IMG/VR virus record: IMGVR_UViG_3300024326_000030
Span: 1 to 26,137 of that record
Length of the DNA stretch: 26,137 nucleotides
Direction: 5' to 3' (one strand)
DNA from: a virus
Part shown: one piece after another, positions 17,401 to 24,542 of the stretch
How positions within the stretch are numbered: the stretch's first letter is position 1
Layout of the letters: every line of letters starts with the position of its first letter
Position numbers and translations under genes: made by a program
Notes under the pieces: generated by a model
Told to the model about the DNA's origin: nothing
Database searches by the model: none
What the model saw: the letters and a program-made list of their open reading frames with translations, nothing else

Positions 17401-19145
17401 GATGGGTTAACACTTGGTTTAACCTTCCGTTTGCATTGAACGCGGGTGGTGATTCCATGAACAAAGCAGCCGCCGGATTATCTAATCTTCGCGAACGCCT
17501 GACCAACCACGTCCACACTGATAAGAACTGGGTCAACAAACCAATCGAGGCTAAGGACGCGTGGGTCAAACAGACTATGGATAAAGCGTTTCTTGAGGAC
17601 GGCGCAATGTATAGCGAAAGCCGGATTCACTCTGTCCTTGCTAAACAGGCGCGTGAGAATGTCCTTAAAAGCGAACAAGCTGGACAAGTGATTGACAACC
17701 CAATGCTCATCCCAAATGAGCTTCGCAAGTTAACACTAGAGAATAGAGACAGCTTTATACGCGACCAAGATGCTCTTAAGTTAATTGAAGAAACCAGACA
17801 ATTCACAAGAGAAGTAACCTTCACTGATCCTAATCAAGGTGAGTTTGTTAGTCTAGTAAACAGAGCTAGGGAGAAATTTCCTCCATTAACACTAATCCTT
17901 CCGTTTGTTAATACCCCCGCACAGATCCTTTCGTTTGGGTTAAAGAGAACTCCATTTGGATACGGGTATGAAAAAATCGCACCGTTACTTTCTAAGAAAG
18001 CAGCAGAACGTCGTGCTGGAATGGCAGCAATGAGTCCAATGCAAAAGGCTGAGTATCAAGGAAGAATGGCAACCGCTACAGCGGGAAGTGCTGCTCTTCT
18101 TTACTATGCCTACTTAAACAAAGATAAGATTACTGGAAGTGGACCACGTAACCCGGACGAGATAAAAGCACTCAGAGCTACTGGATGGCAGCCTAACTCA
18201 TTTGTTATTGGTGATGAAGACAATCCAACCTACGTGAGCTACCAACGTCTTGACCCGTTTGCCACCATGATTGGAATTGCAGCCGACATCGCAGACCACA
18301 TGACAATGAACCCGAAGCTTGAGCCTGGAAGTTCAGAATCACTTATGGCTTTAAGTTTCTCGATGGCTGAAAACATAACTGATAAATCATTCCTTCGTGG
18401 ACTAAATAACGTCTTAAACGCTGTCCAGCAGCCTGAGATCTATGGTCCTAAGATTGGACGGGACATTGTTAGCGGCATGGCTGTGCCTATGTCTGTTAAC
18501 CAGTTTAAAGATCTCGGAGAAAGTGAAGTTATGATTAGGGAGTCACGGAGTGTAGTAGACGCTGTTCTTCGCAAGCTTCCTATTGCCGCTGAAAAAATAC
18601 CACCCAAACGGACATTCCTAGGGGAAGCGATTTACAAGCAGAACCCTGTGGGATTATTAGGTGTTATGAACCCGGTCTACGTCTCTAGTAAAAAGAACGA
18701 CAGTGTAGATAAGACAATCCAAGAGTTAGTATACGGATTCTCCATGCCTTCAACAAACTTCATTGGAAACCGCGAGACTGATATGAGGGAATTCTATAAC
18801 GCTGCCGGGGATCAGGCTTACGACCGTTTCTTGGAACTAACCGGAACAACTAAAATTAAAGGCAGAACATTAAGAGAATCCCTAAAAGGGTTAGTTAATT
18901 CGCGTAAATTTAAAGCATTTACAAAATCCGTAAACGATGCCGGTGGTCAATCACAGCTTATTGATAAAGACCCCAGAGTTACAGAAATGAACAAAGTGCT
19001 TTCAGCTTACAGACGTAAAGCAAAGCGCGAAATGAGCTTAGAGTTTCCTGAGCTAATTCAAGCCGTTAAAGACATTAATACTAAGAAAAAGCAGCTTAAT
19101 AAAGCAGCCGCTGAAGAACTTAACAACCCTATCCCAACCTTATAA
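14475..19145 (+). CDS. large internal virion protein D, T7 gp16-like
   Basis: 1556 residues, larger than T7 gp16 (1318). Segments recognised: an acidic N-terminus; hydrophobic Gly/Ala-rich stretches at about 100-125 (FAAGLIPGGFAVGLLSKAGR) and 195-220 (IEGGAIGGAVGSLVWTGAKL); a Lys/Glu coiled-coil region at about 530-790; and a C-terminal block with LPFVNTPAQILSFGLKRTPF near 1141 and a hydrophobic helix near 1200 (GSAALLYYAYL). These are typical of giant ejected core proteins in marine podoviruses. No lytic transglycosylase motif like that at the T7 gp16 N-terminus is visible. Its expected role is the inner-membrane end of the DNA-ejection tunnel. Confidence 0.85.
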   Translation: MNIFPKTVNSFTSMSSPQITGRASLSDPDYEHLDIPDDEDDVGVFEDIGTGVVAGLEGFGRSMVGLADMTLGGMFDMDEEFYTKRHFDRPTGIAGGLAEGITQFAAGLIPGGFAVGLLSKAGRAATAIRFGEKTTKTIKGITTGALADFAAFDGHEARLSDLLAEHTDVLSGVTEYLKSNQDDSEFEGRMKNVIEGGAIGGAVGSLVWTGAKLIKAMKTFDGSKKSVDKLNQARDDHNASLRKNAGETEEGQKLADEVTEEQQNLDPNNLIPGAKTEGKEGTTELPDDFENVSGEQAIYASERLTEAILGANTKAEMDDIFKSFTPDLVAKDAASKEKRAAEMIQILETSGMSAEGIKKAIRGGILDDDTKLLAMKQARAGQQISIIGMRTAVDRLTTIGAKREKELAKSAPDQLELRKLTLLATAEQRRLKYFTATQAAYGTEFSKGLLDRKNKFVVSLQESLGIRSSDQKLDERYTREMADVIADDDDLADAMAEINIQDTDKAAEDLLSEADEFIDPTKGQPTKDKQKSISKKRLKAKESLTRRKESLEKQLELKRKRAAELSGKDPDEIKGEAKAPEIEEDGDAFKLKAEIRSLEEKISYHDQAYRDEQDIITLREEEYYVDTLSPNEYKARVTAKEAAKNRAAKAKGTSSTTVKNLKKIVKSKADRKIKIAKAKETLDSLRADLLQKGKTTKGQLDPSTFKVDPEMDDILARIDSAKKMIREENDIQKVIEDVQALSKLTDQQFTDLSNAQAARRKVLNTTPTTRLQELRRQRSEYVNRRKDAINGAGRGFTTKKAFDNWLKTRPGDMEKGFDTFMKRMMYAADGESPLDAFVKINEMSQMSGFDKFTNFGVRLFQRNLLSGPATTTLNVSMPLAVRLLTKMERIVGAGVGAIKGDEAQQQVFKEALKFHQQAEDFKMVIKAGAKGTRTKSDVVTGANSPFTDASSKPNIDAFDPELYGVNKDSTFGKAMGWVNTWFNLPFALNAGGDSMNKAAAGLSNLRERLTNHVHTDKNWVNKPIEAKDAWVKQTMDKAFLEDGAMYSESRIHSVLAKQARENVLKSEQAGQVIDNPMLIPNELRKLTLENRDSFIRDQDALKLIEETRQFTREVTFTDPNQGEFVSLVNRAREKFPPLTLILPFVNTPAQILSFGLKRTPFGYGYEKIAPLLSKKAAERRAGMAAMSPMQKAEYQGRMATATAGSAALLYYAYLNKDKITGSGPRNPDEIKALRATGWQPNSFVIGDEDNPTYVSYQRLDPFATMIGIAADIADHMTMNPKLEPGSSESLMALSFSMAENITDKSFLRGLNNVLNAVQQPEIYGPKIGRDIVSGMAVPMSVNQFKDLGESEVMIRESRSVVDAVLRKLPIAAEKIPPKRTFLGEAIYKQNPVGLLGVMNPVYVSSKKNDSVDKTIQELVYGFSMPSTNFIGNRETDMREFYNAAGDQAYDRFLELTGTTKIKGRTLRESLKGLVNSRKFKAFTKSVNDAGGQSQLIDKDPRVTEMNKVLSAYRRKAKREMSLEFPELIQAVKDINTKKKQLNKAAAEELNNPIPTL

Positions 19146-19151
19146 AACACC

Positions 19152-20204
19152 ATGCCTGACACAAGTGGACTATCATTCTACCAGACCGACGACCCAACAA
19201 GTAAATCAATTACCTACGGTTTTGACGTATTAAGCGCCGATGACATTACTGTTATTGCTATCGCTTCAAACGGAGCCAAAACCTTCTTAACAGTAGAAAG
19301 CGGGGATGGCTACGGATACACGGTTAACCTTGATACCAAGACGGTAACATATACAGGGGCATCATGGACTAGTCATCCACAGATATACCCATCAAGCGAC
19401 ATAAGAGTCTATCGGACAACATCAGTGATACCCTCGATTGACTTCACGGCGGGTGCTGTGTTAAGCGAAAGCGATCTCGATACCGCCTATAAGCAAGGTC
19501 TATTTGCCGCACAGGAGATGACCGAGGATGCAGCCGACACGAACGCTGGTCTTCAAAGTGTAACATCAGGTGTTATTGCAGCCGGTGCTGTGACCGCTCC
19601 TAAGATTGCCACCAACTCAATCTCAGAAGACCGCATAATTAATAGCGCAGTCACTAACGCAAAGATTGCAGACAACGCTGTTAACGCCGCTAAGATTCAG
19701 AATGGAACAGTGGGATCAGATGAACTAGCAACTGGATGTGTTATAGAAAGCAAAATAGGCAACCTAGCTGTGACGGAGACTAAAATAGGAGATGAAGCGG
19801 TAACACAAAACAAGGTGACCAAAGCGACTAAAGCTAACATGGAAGCCCAGAGTGGGAGCTACGGTGTAGTAACACCTGACGTTCTTAAACACAGTCCGTT
19901 CTCTCCAAAGTGCTATGGGACAGTCGCTTATAGCTCAGGGTCCGCAACCTTAGCTGCCGGTTCGTATAATGTTGCGTCAGCGTCAGCATCCGGGGATCAA
20001 AGAACAATTACGTTCACAGCCGGTATGCACGATAATAATTATGTAGTGTTTGCTAACATGTCGACTAGTGGAGCTATGGGTGCTGATCACTCTGTAACAG
20101 TTATGGCTAAAACAACCGCCGGGTTTACGATAGAATCGCAAGCTAACGTAGCATCGACTACTAGTATTAACTTCATCGTCTTCGGAAGCACCCTTAGTGC
20201 ATAA
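19152..20204 (+). CDS. tail fibre, T7 gp17-like N-terminus with decad repeats
   Basis: 350 residues (T7 gp17 is 553). Residues 1-125 match the T7 fibre attachment domain, including YGFDVLSADDITVIA, the strand region TVNLDTKTVTY, and SIDFTAGAVLSESDLDTAY, which bind the tail in this family. A strict ten-residue repeat follows: K/R-I or equivalent at 151, 161, 171, 181, 191, 201, 211 and 221 (for example KIADNAVNAAKIQNGTVGSD), suggesting a trimeric shaft. The C-terminal 120 residues are rich in Ser, Ala and Thr strands and probably form the receptor-binding tip. It is followed by the holin-like and terminase genes, as in T7. Confidence 0.9.
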   Translation: MPDTSGLSFYQTDDPTSKSITYGFDVLSADDITVIAIASNGAKTFLTVESGDGYGYTVNLDTKTVTYTGASWTSHPQIYPSSDIRVYRTTSVIPSIDFTAGAVLSESDLDTAYKQGLFAAQEMTEDAADTNAGLQSVTSGVIAAGAVTAPKIATNSISEDRIINSAVTNAKIADNAVNAAKIQNGTVGSDELATGCVIESKIGNLAVTETKIGDEAVTQNKVTKATKANMEAQSGSYGVVTPDVLKHSPFSPKCYGTVAYSSGSATLAAGSYNVASASASGDQRTITFTAGMHDNNYVVFANMSTSGAMGADHSVTVMAKTTAGFTIESQANVASTTSINFIVFGSTLSA

Positions 20205-20212
20205 CAATTATT

Positions 20213-20374
20213 ATGAACTCCTCAGTCAATACACCCTTAGTAGGTATCACCGGATTGATTGCAAATATAACACTCGAACAAGTTAACACCACTGTGGCTA
20301 TTGCGGTAGGACTCTCCACGTTGATCTATATGTTAATAAAGATACGACACCTCTTAAAACAGAAACAGAAGTAA
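20213..20374 (+). CDS. holin-like small membrane protein at the T7 gene 17.5 position
   Basis: 53 residues: N-terminal MNSSVNTPLVGITGLIANIT, one clear transmembrane segment (about 27-43, TTVAIAVGLSTLIYMLI) and a basic tail (KIRHLLKQKQK). T7 places its holin, gene 17.5, exactly here between fibre and small terminase. The size, single helix and positive C-terminus fit a small holin that releases or permits the amidase. It has the shared leader cataacaattatt and is followed by the small terminase after two bases. The function is inferred from position and topology. Confidence 0.75.
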   Translation: MNSSVNTPLVGITGLIANITLEQVNTTVAIAVGLSTLIYMLIKIRHLLKQKQK

Positions 20375-20376
20375 TA

Positions 20377-20607
20377 ATGAGCGACGAAAAACGAAGCATC
20401 AAGATGGAGGGTCTACAAGACCTTCTCATCGACACATTCATCGACCAAATCAAAAGTGGTGAAGCACCTCCTGCCTTGTTAAACGCTGCTCGTCAGTTAC
20501 TTAAGGACAATAACATCACAGCCAGCATCACTAAGGACTCACCCTTGGAGGCACTTGTAAATTTACTTCCCTTCGAAGATCCGACTGATAAAGTTGTCAA
20601 TGAATGA
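20377..20607 (+). CDS. small terminase subunit, T7 gp18-like
   Basis: 76 residues (T7 gp18 is 89). An N-terminal helix (MEGLQDLLIDTFIDQIKSGE) is followed by APPALLNAARQLLKDNNI, a pattern typical of small terminases that forms the helix-turn-helix-like DNA-recognition part. The acidic C-terminus (LPFEDPTDKVVNE) is the likely contact with the large subunit. It directly precedes the large terminase and overlaps it as ATGA, so they are translationally coupled. In this family it recognises concatemer DNA and stimulates packaging. Confidence 0.88.
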   Translation: MSDEKRSIKMEGLQDLLIDTFIDQIKSGEAPPALLNAARQLLKDNNITASITKDSPLEALVNLLPFEDPTDKVVNE

Positions 20608-22274
20608 GTGACATCCCACCACAGCTTAAGGACTTCCGTAACTTCCTTTGGATGACATGGAACCACCTTACGCTACCCGCACCTACCCCTATCCAATACG
20701 AGATAGCCGAGTGGATGCAAAACGGTCCACGACGAGGTGTTATCCAAGGGTTCCGAGGTGTCGGTAAGTCATGGATCTGTTCAGCCTTTGTCGTCCACCA
20801 GCTCCTCCTAGATCCACAAAAGAACATCCTTGTTGTCTCGGCATCCAAGAACCGCGCTGATGACTTCTCCACGTTCACCCTTAGGTTGATCCACGAGATG
20901 CCCGTCTTGGCTCACCTGATGCCTGGGGATAAACAACGCTTCTCTAAGATCTCCTTTGATGTCGGACCAGCCCAAGCATCCCACGCTCCCTCGGTCAAGT
21001 CCCTTGGTATAACATCCCAGCTTACCGGCTCCCGTGCTGACATCATTGTTGCTGATGACGTAGAAGTCCCTAACAACTCAGCCACCCAATCAATGCGTGA
21101 CAAGCTCTCAGAGCAAGTCAAGGAGTTCGAAGCCATCCTTAAGCCTGAGGACAACAGCCGCATCCTTTTCCTTGGGACACCCCAATGTGAGGACAGTATC
21201 TATAACAAGATGCTTGAGCGTGACTACGAGATGCGCGTGTGGCCAGCAAAGAAGGTAACATCCGATAAGTCCGAAAAGATCTACAAGGGTAACATAGCTG
21301 ACTCCTGTATCGACAACGATAACGTCGGAGACCCTACCGAACCCACACGCTTTGGCGACATTGACCTAGCCGAACGTGAAGCATCCTATGGTAAGTCAGG
21401 GTTCGCTATGCAGTTTATGCTGGACCCTAAGCTGTCTGACTTAGACCGCTATCCGTTAAAGATCAATGATCTTATTGTTATGGATCTTGATAACGAGACG
21501 GCACCCGAAAAGCTTGTGTGGGCGCAAGTCCCGGAGAACGCTTGGGACAGCACTGTGCCGAACGTCGGGTTCACCGGGGACCGCTTTTTCCGTCCTATGA
21601 AGATTGTCGGGGACCACGTGCCTTACACCGGAAGTGTCCTTGCTGTTGACCCATCAGGCCGTGGTAAAGACGAGACCTCTTGGGCTGTCGTCAAGATGCT
21701 TAACGGTTACCTGTATGTTACCGATGCCGGTGGTATGCAAGGAGGTTACGACGAAAAGGTTCTTAAGGTCTTAACAATGAAAGCCAAGATGAACAAGGTT
21801 AATGTTATTGTGGTGGAAAGTAACTTCGGTGACGGCATGTTTGTGGAGATCATTAAGCCCTATCTCACCAAGATCTACCCTTGCACCATTGAGGAGATCC
21901 GACATAACATCCAAAAGGAACGACGAATCGTAGACACCCTGGAACCAGTCCTTAACCAACATCGACTTGTTATCGACCCTAAGGTCATCAAGAACGACTA
22001 CGACTCCGCCCAAAAGTATCCTATCGAGACACAGCTTAAGTATCAGCTAATGTTCCAGCTATCTCGCCTTACACGAGAAAAAGGGGCGTTAACACACGAT
22101 GATAGACTCGATGCCCTTTCGATGGGTGTCTCCTACTGGACACAACAGATGGCCCAAGATGCCGACACAAAGATCGGAGAACGCAAAGAGGAGGCCATCC
22201 TACAACAACTCAGAGACTTTAAGGACACCTATTACAAATCTCACAACAAAAGCGCACATACATCATGGATATAA
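20604..22274 (+). CDS. large terminase subunit, T7 gp19-like
   Basis: 556 residues (T7 gp19 is 586). Walker A is GFRGVGKSW with Lys55 and Ser56, and Walker B is ADIIVADDVE at about 145-154. The C-terminal nuclease domain has AVDPSGRGKDETSW near residue 348 and HDDRLDALSMG near 497, supplying metal-binding acids. The enzyme is the ATP-driven motor that packages DNA through the portal and cuts concatemers. It overlaps the small subunit upstream (ATGA) and the amidase downstream by 10 bases. All key residues are present, so it should be functional. Confidence 0.97.
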   Translation: MSDIPPQLKDFRNFLWMTWNHLTLPAPTPIQYEIAEWMQNGPRRGVIQGFRGVGKSWICSAFVVHQLLLDPQKNILVVSASKNRADDFSTFTLRLIHEMPVLAHLMPGDKQRFSKISFDVGPAQASHAPSVKSLGITSQLTGSRADIIVADDVEVPNNSATQSMRDKLSEQVKEFEAILKPEDNSRILFLGTPQCEDSIYNKMLERDYEMRVWPAKKVTSDKSEKIYKGNIADSCIDNDNVGDPTEPTRFGDIDLAEREASYGKSGFAMQFMLDPKLSDLDRYPLKINDLIVMDLDNETAPEKLVWAQVPENAWDSTVPNVGFTGDRFFRPMKIVGDHVPYTGSVLAVDPSGRGKDETSWAVVKMLNGYLYVTDAGGMQGGYDEKVLKVLTMKAKMNKVNVIVVESNFGDGMFVEIIKPYLTKIYPCTIEEIRHNIQKERRIVDTLEPVLNQHRLVIDPKVIKNDYDSAQKYPIETQLKYQLMFQLSRLTREKGALTHDDRLDALSMGVSYWTQQMAQDADTKIGERKEEAILQQLRDFKDTYYKSHNKSAHTSWI

Positions 22275-22954
22275 AGACTGTTAACGACATTATAGCAATG
22301 CTTGAGGAATACCGCGATAGTGGCCTTAGGATGGATTCTGAGCGGGTTTTAGATGGACCGGTAGGTGAGCCTAGGAAACAACGCCTTGTGCTGGCTGTGG
22401 GGCATTCTAGGGCCAACGACAAGGGAGCTGTAGGATGGGACGGAAACCTCACCGAGTGGGCCTACAATCGAACCCTTGCCCACTTTATCAATCTTTACCT
22501 AGACGAGTCTATTGATGTTACCATTATCGACAAATACCAAGGGGACTCCTACACCGAAGCTATGGCTAACCTTAAGCGCAGCGTTGATCCCCTTGGGGCT
22601 GACCTTGTGGTCGAACTACACTTCAACGCCTACAAGTCCCAAGAGGCCAACGGATACGAAGCCCTTTACTGGCACTCCTCCAAACACGGCAAACAAGCCG
22701 CCGACGCCTTTATCGACGCAATGGAGTCCGCTTTCCCCAACAACCTCAACCGTGGACCCAAAGCCATCAAGGATAACTCCGAAAGAGGCGCACGGTTCCT
22801 CAGGATGCTTAAAGCACCTTGTGTTATCCTTGAACCATTCTTCGGAACTAACAAAAAGGAATGGACCATGTTCCAAGAATCATACGGAAAACAACAACTT
22901 GGAAAAGCAATAGCCACATCTATTAACAAGTGTTTTTCAGATTGGGGTAAGTAG
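22265..22954 (+). CDS. endolysin, zinc N-acetylmuramoyl-L-alanine amidase (Amidase_3 type)
   Basis: 229 residues. The Amidase_3 signature is complete: VGHSRANDKGA (His47), NLTEWAYN (Glu64), LVVELHFNA (His119) and ILEPFFGTN (Glu190). In the family the first three bind zinc and the last glutamate is catalytic for cleaving the amide between MurNAc and L-alanine in peptidoglycan. There is no signal peptide, so a holin is required. It overlaps the large terminase end by 10 bases. T7 also uses an amidase (gp3.5), but of another fold and in the early region, so the late position here differs. Confidence 0.92.
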   Translation: MDIKTVNDIIAMLEEYRDSGLRMDSERVLDGPVGEPRKQRLVLAVGHSRANDKGAVGWDGNLTEWAYNRTLAHFINLYLDESIDVTIIDKYQGDSYTEAMANLKRSVDPLGADLVVELHFNAYKSQEANGYEALYWHSSKHGKQAADAFIDAMESAFPNNLNRGPKAIKDNSERGARFLRMLKAPCVILEPFFGTNKKEWTMFQESYGKQQLGKAIATSINKCFSDWGK

Positions 22955-23009
22955 TTGAATAACAATCCCTTACAAATGATACCCATAGTAGGGAGGAAGG
23001 GAATAAGCC

Positions 23010-23191
23010 TATCTTAGGAGGCCCCGAAGGTGGATGATCTAAGAATTATTAATAACATCATCAATAACACTATCTTAGAATTATCCCGAAGGTGAGTGAT
23101 CTAAGGATTACCAACAATAACAATATCTTAGGGGGATCTTATGAGATCTTAGAATAAGGGGACTTAAGGAGACCTAAGAATAGCTCTAAGA
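23010..23191. repeat. CTTAG/CTAAG word cluster in degenerate ~60-bp repeats
   Basis: The words TCTTAG (23012, 23073, 23126, 23147) and CTAAGA or CTAAGG (23039, 23101, 23174, 23186) occur eight times in 180 bases. Two units share TATCTTAG, then CCGAAGGTG, then GATCTAAG and a TAACA-rich spacer, starting at 23010 and 23071; a third, degenerate unit starts at 23124. In each unit TCTTAG and CTAAGR can pair as a stem. It may be protein-binding sites, an origin element or structured RNA. Confidence 0.8.
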
Positions 23192-23237
23192 GTAGTTGTT
23201 AATGATTACCTATAACTAACCAACCCATCAGTGTTTA

Positions 23238-23519
23238 ATGCAACATAACTCCAACATCCATCACCAAGAGATACCTGAGGTCTCCCTAGACAACCTAGAG
23301 CATGCCTTAGCTTGCCTAAAGGAACACTTCGATGATGTTGTTGTTGCTGTTCATCACAAAGACACCAGGAACATTAAGGTAACATCATCTAATCCTTATG
23401 CTGGCTTAGGGATGCTACCGACCATCCAAACGAAGCTTAGGGGTGCCATAGAACACGCCGAGATGACACAGCTTATCCATGAGGAATCCTATGAGATCGA
23501 GGAGGATGATAGGCTGTAG
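23238..23519 (+). CDS. small hypothetical protein
   Basis: 93 residues, not recognised. The sequence is His- and acid-rich with a plausible helix (LDNLEHALACLKEHFDDV), a strand (VVVAVHHKDTRNIKVTS) and an acidic C-terminus (IHEESYEIEEDDRL). There is no membrane segment. The leader aacccatcagtgttta has no Shine-Dalgarno. The gene lies alone between two non-coding, repeat-rich stretches, with codon choice similar to the late genes upstream. Its position suggests a regulatory or genome-end-associated gene, but nothing in the protein shows that. Confidence 0.6.
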   Translation: MQHNSNIHHQEIPEVSLDNLEHALACLKEHFDDVVVAVHHKDTRNIKVTSSNPYAGLGMLPTIQTKLRGAIEHAEMTQLIHEESYEIEEDDRL

Positions 23520-23651
23520 GTTTTTGTTATAAAAATGTGAAGGGGTAACGTTATATTGGCGAATCAATTTTACCCCCAAGGCCCCCCGAAAACGTCAAAT
23601 CGACAGCTCTTTTCCTATAAATAAGCAAGGGGGGTGTCTTTATGGTGGCTA

Positions 23652-23736
23652 GTGGCTTCATTATGAAACAATCGTAGAGACTTATAGAATGTCTTTTACA
23701 TCGCTTTGATGATGTTATTACTATAGGCGAAGCCAC
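23652..23736 (+). ncRNA. possible structured RNA (long-range stem with two inner hairpins)
   Basis: GTGGCTTC (23652-23659) pairs perfectly with GAAGCCAC (23729-23736). Inside, GTAGAGAC (23674-23681) pairs with GTCTTTTAC (23691-23699) with one bulge, and ACATC (23698-23702) can pair with GATGT (23711-23715). It lacks T-loop and anticodon features, so it is not a tRNA. Strand and transcription are unknown. Confidence 0.35.
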
Positions 23737-23843
23737 AATCGGAATTGTATAACCCACAGCCTGGTTTTCATTAGTGCTTGTTTTTGTGTTGTCACCCCTT
23801 TGAAATCTATCGGTAGTTACATTGTAAACACAACCTAAAGCAA

Positions 23844-23942
23844 CCTAGTGCCTACCTATGATCTACCTAGTGCCTACCTACTGCCTACCTATGATCTACC
23901 TATTGCCTACCTACTGCCTACCTATGATCTACCTATTGCCTA
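23844..23942. repeat. nine tandem 11-bp units in 33-bp higher-order repeats
   Basis: Units from 23844, each 11 bp: cctagtgccta, cctatgatcta, cctagtgccta, cctactgccta, cctatgatcta, cctattgccta, cctactgccta, cctatgatcta, cctattgccta. The order shows a 33-bp trimer repeated from 23866. The period is close to one helical turn and is not a multiple of 3, fitting a protein-binding iteron array rather than a coding repeat. Confidence 0.92.
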
Positions 23943-23944
23943 CC

Positions 23945-23982
23945 GAGGTGCTTGCACTTTTATGGGAAACTGTAAGCACCTC
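23945..23982. repeat. hairpin with 9-bp perfect stem next to the iteron array
   Basis: GAGGTGCTT (23945-23953) pairs exactly with AAGCACCTC (23974-23982) over a 20-base loop. It begins two bases after the 11-bp array and is followed by an A-rich tract, then AAAAAC-attaaa-GTTTTT (23985-24002). It could be a bidirectional terminator or part of an origin. Confidence 0.8.
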
Positions 23983-24040
23983 TAAAAAACATTAAAGTTT
24001 TTGATTGTTTTTCATAATCACCTCTGTATCTTGTCTCTGT

Positions 24041-24340
24041 ATGACAAAAACAACTGACAAAACACCAAGCCAAGACGCAGCCTCAACCTACCTCAATGCT
24101 TGCTTAAAACGTAAGCGCCAAGCGGAAAACAAGAGCCTGGAAAGAGCGGAAGCTTTATTTATCCTTACGACCACCGCGTGGTTCATTGCGTTCTTCGCTA
24201 GCATGTTCCTAGGTTTCCACGTTCTTTGCCTTTATCTCGCGTGTTGCATGGGATTTGTTCTCCTTGGTGTTATCTGCTCGGGATTGCTTGGATTAGCAAA
24301 AGAAACAATCGCAACACCCTTAAAAACTCTTTTCTCTTAA
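24041..24340 (+). CDS. small two-helix membrane protein
   Basis: 99 residues from the ATG at 24041; an upstream in-frame TTG at 24005 would add poorly supported residues. The N-terminal third is charged (KRKRQAENKSLERAEA), then two hydrophobic helices at about 38-58 (LFILTTTAWFIAFFASMF) and 60-85 (VLCLYLACCMGFVLLGVICS), with Cys clusters. Not recognised. It starts after the hairpin at 23945-23982 and heads a run of small genes leading to the integrase. The leader ttgtctctgt has no Shine-Dalgarno. It may modify the host membrane during infection or lysogeny, but no specific role can be claimed. Confidence 0.65.
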   Translation: MTKTTDKTPSQDAASTYLNACLKRKRQAENKSLERAEALFILTTTAWFIAFFASMFLGFHVLCLYLACCMGFVLLGVICSGLLGLAKETIATPLKTLFS

Positions 24341-24344
24341 GCCA

Positions 24345-24518
24345 ATGACCTTCCTAGAAAACACCACCGGCCCGCTCTTTCTAATCCTTCTTTTGTGCGT
24401 GTTGCTAGTCATCGCCTATGCTTGCATCGTTATTAACTACGCGCGAAGCAAAGCAAGATATGAACGCATGAGAGACCAAGCCGAACGCAAAAGATCACGC
24501 GAAGACTTTCGCCTTTAG
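24345..24518 (+). CDS. 57-residue single-helix membrane protein
   Basis: Starts MTFLENTTG, then a transmembrane helix at about 10-31 (PLFLILLLCVLLVIAYACIV) and a strongly basic, charged C-terminal tail (RSKARYERMRDQAERKRSRE). It begins 4 bases after the two-helix gene's stop, so the two are probably co-translated. The topology with a basic cytoplasmic tail is holin- or anchor-like. There is no family recognition. Confidence 0.6.
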   Translation: MTFLENTTGPLFLILLLCVLLVIAYACIVINYARSKARYERMRDQAERKRSREDFRL

Positions 24519-24542
24519 TAACACCAAAGAAAAAACAACATT

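Larger units (their letters stand above)
23520..24040. other. non-coding region with hairpins and iteron-like array
   Basis: 521 bases without a convincing gene. In order it holds a stem GGGGTAA/TTACCCC (23542-23548 with 23570-23576), C- and G-runs at 23573-23587 and 23630-23635, a long-range stem with internal hairpins (23652-23736), the 11-bp tandem array (23844-23942), a 9-bp-stem hairpin (23945-23982) and an A/T hairpin (23985-24002). One minus-strand frame (23551-23757) is open but looks non-coding. Confidence 0.75.

Noticed and set aside
22955-22967. 13-base word TTGAATAACAATC shared with 5249-5261
   Set aside because: At 5249 it is the leader of a gene. At 22955 it is followed only by a 13-codon frame (ATG 22977), so it is more likely a chance leader-like match or relic than a gene start.
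23652-23736. Long-range stem considered as a tRNA gene
   Set aside because: Acceptor-like stem is present but there is no T-arm, no D-arm and no usual anticodon loop.
23551-23757. 68-residue minus-strand ORF in the non-coding region
   Set aside because: No leader, no domain, and it crosses the predicted stems; all real genes here are on the other strand.
23844-23942. Tandem array considered as CRISPR
   Set aside because: Units are 11 bp with no spacers; CRISPR repeats are about 24-40 bp separated by unique spacers.
24005-24040. TTG start for the two-helix membrane protein
   Set aside because: The ATG at 24041 gives a normal charged N-terminus; the extension adds a hydrophobic, Cys-containing stretch right next to the hairpin region.
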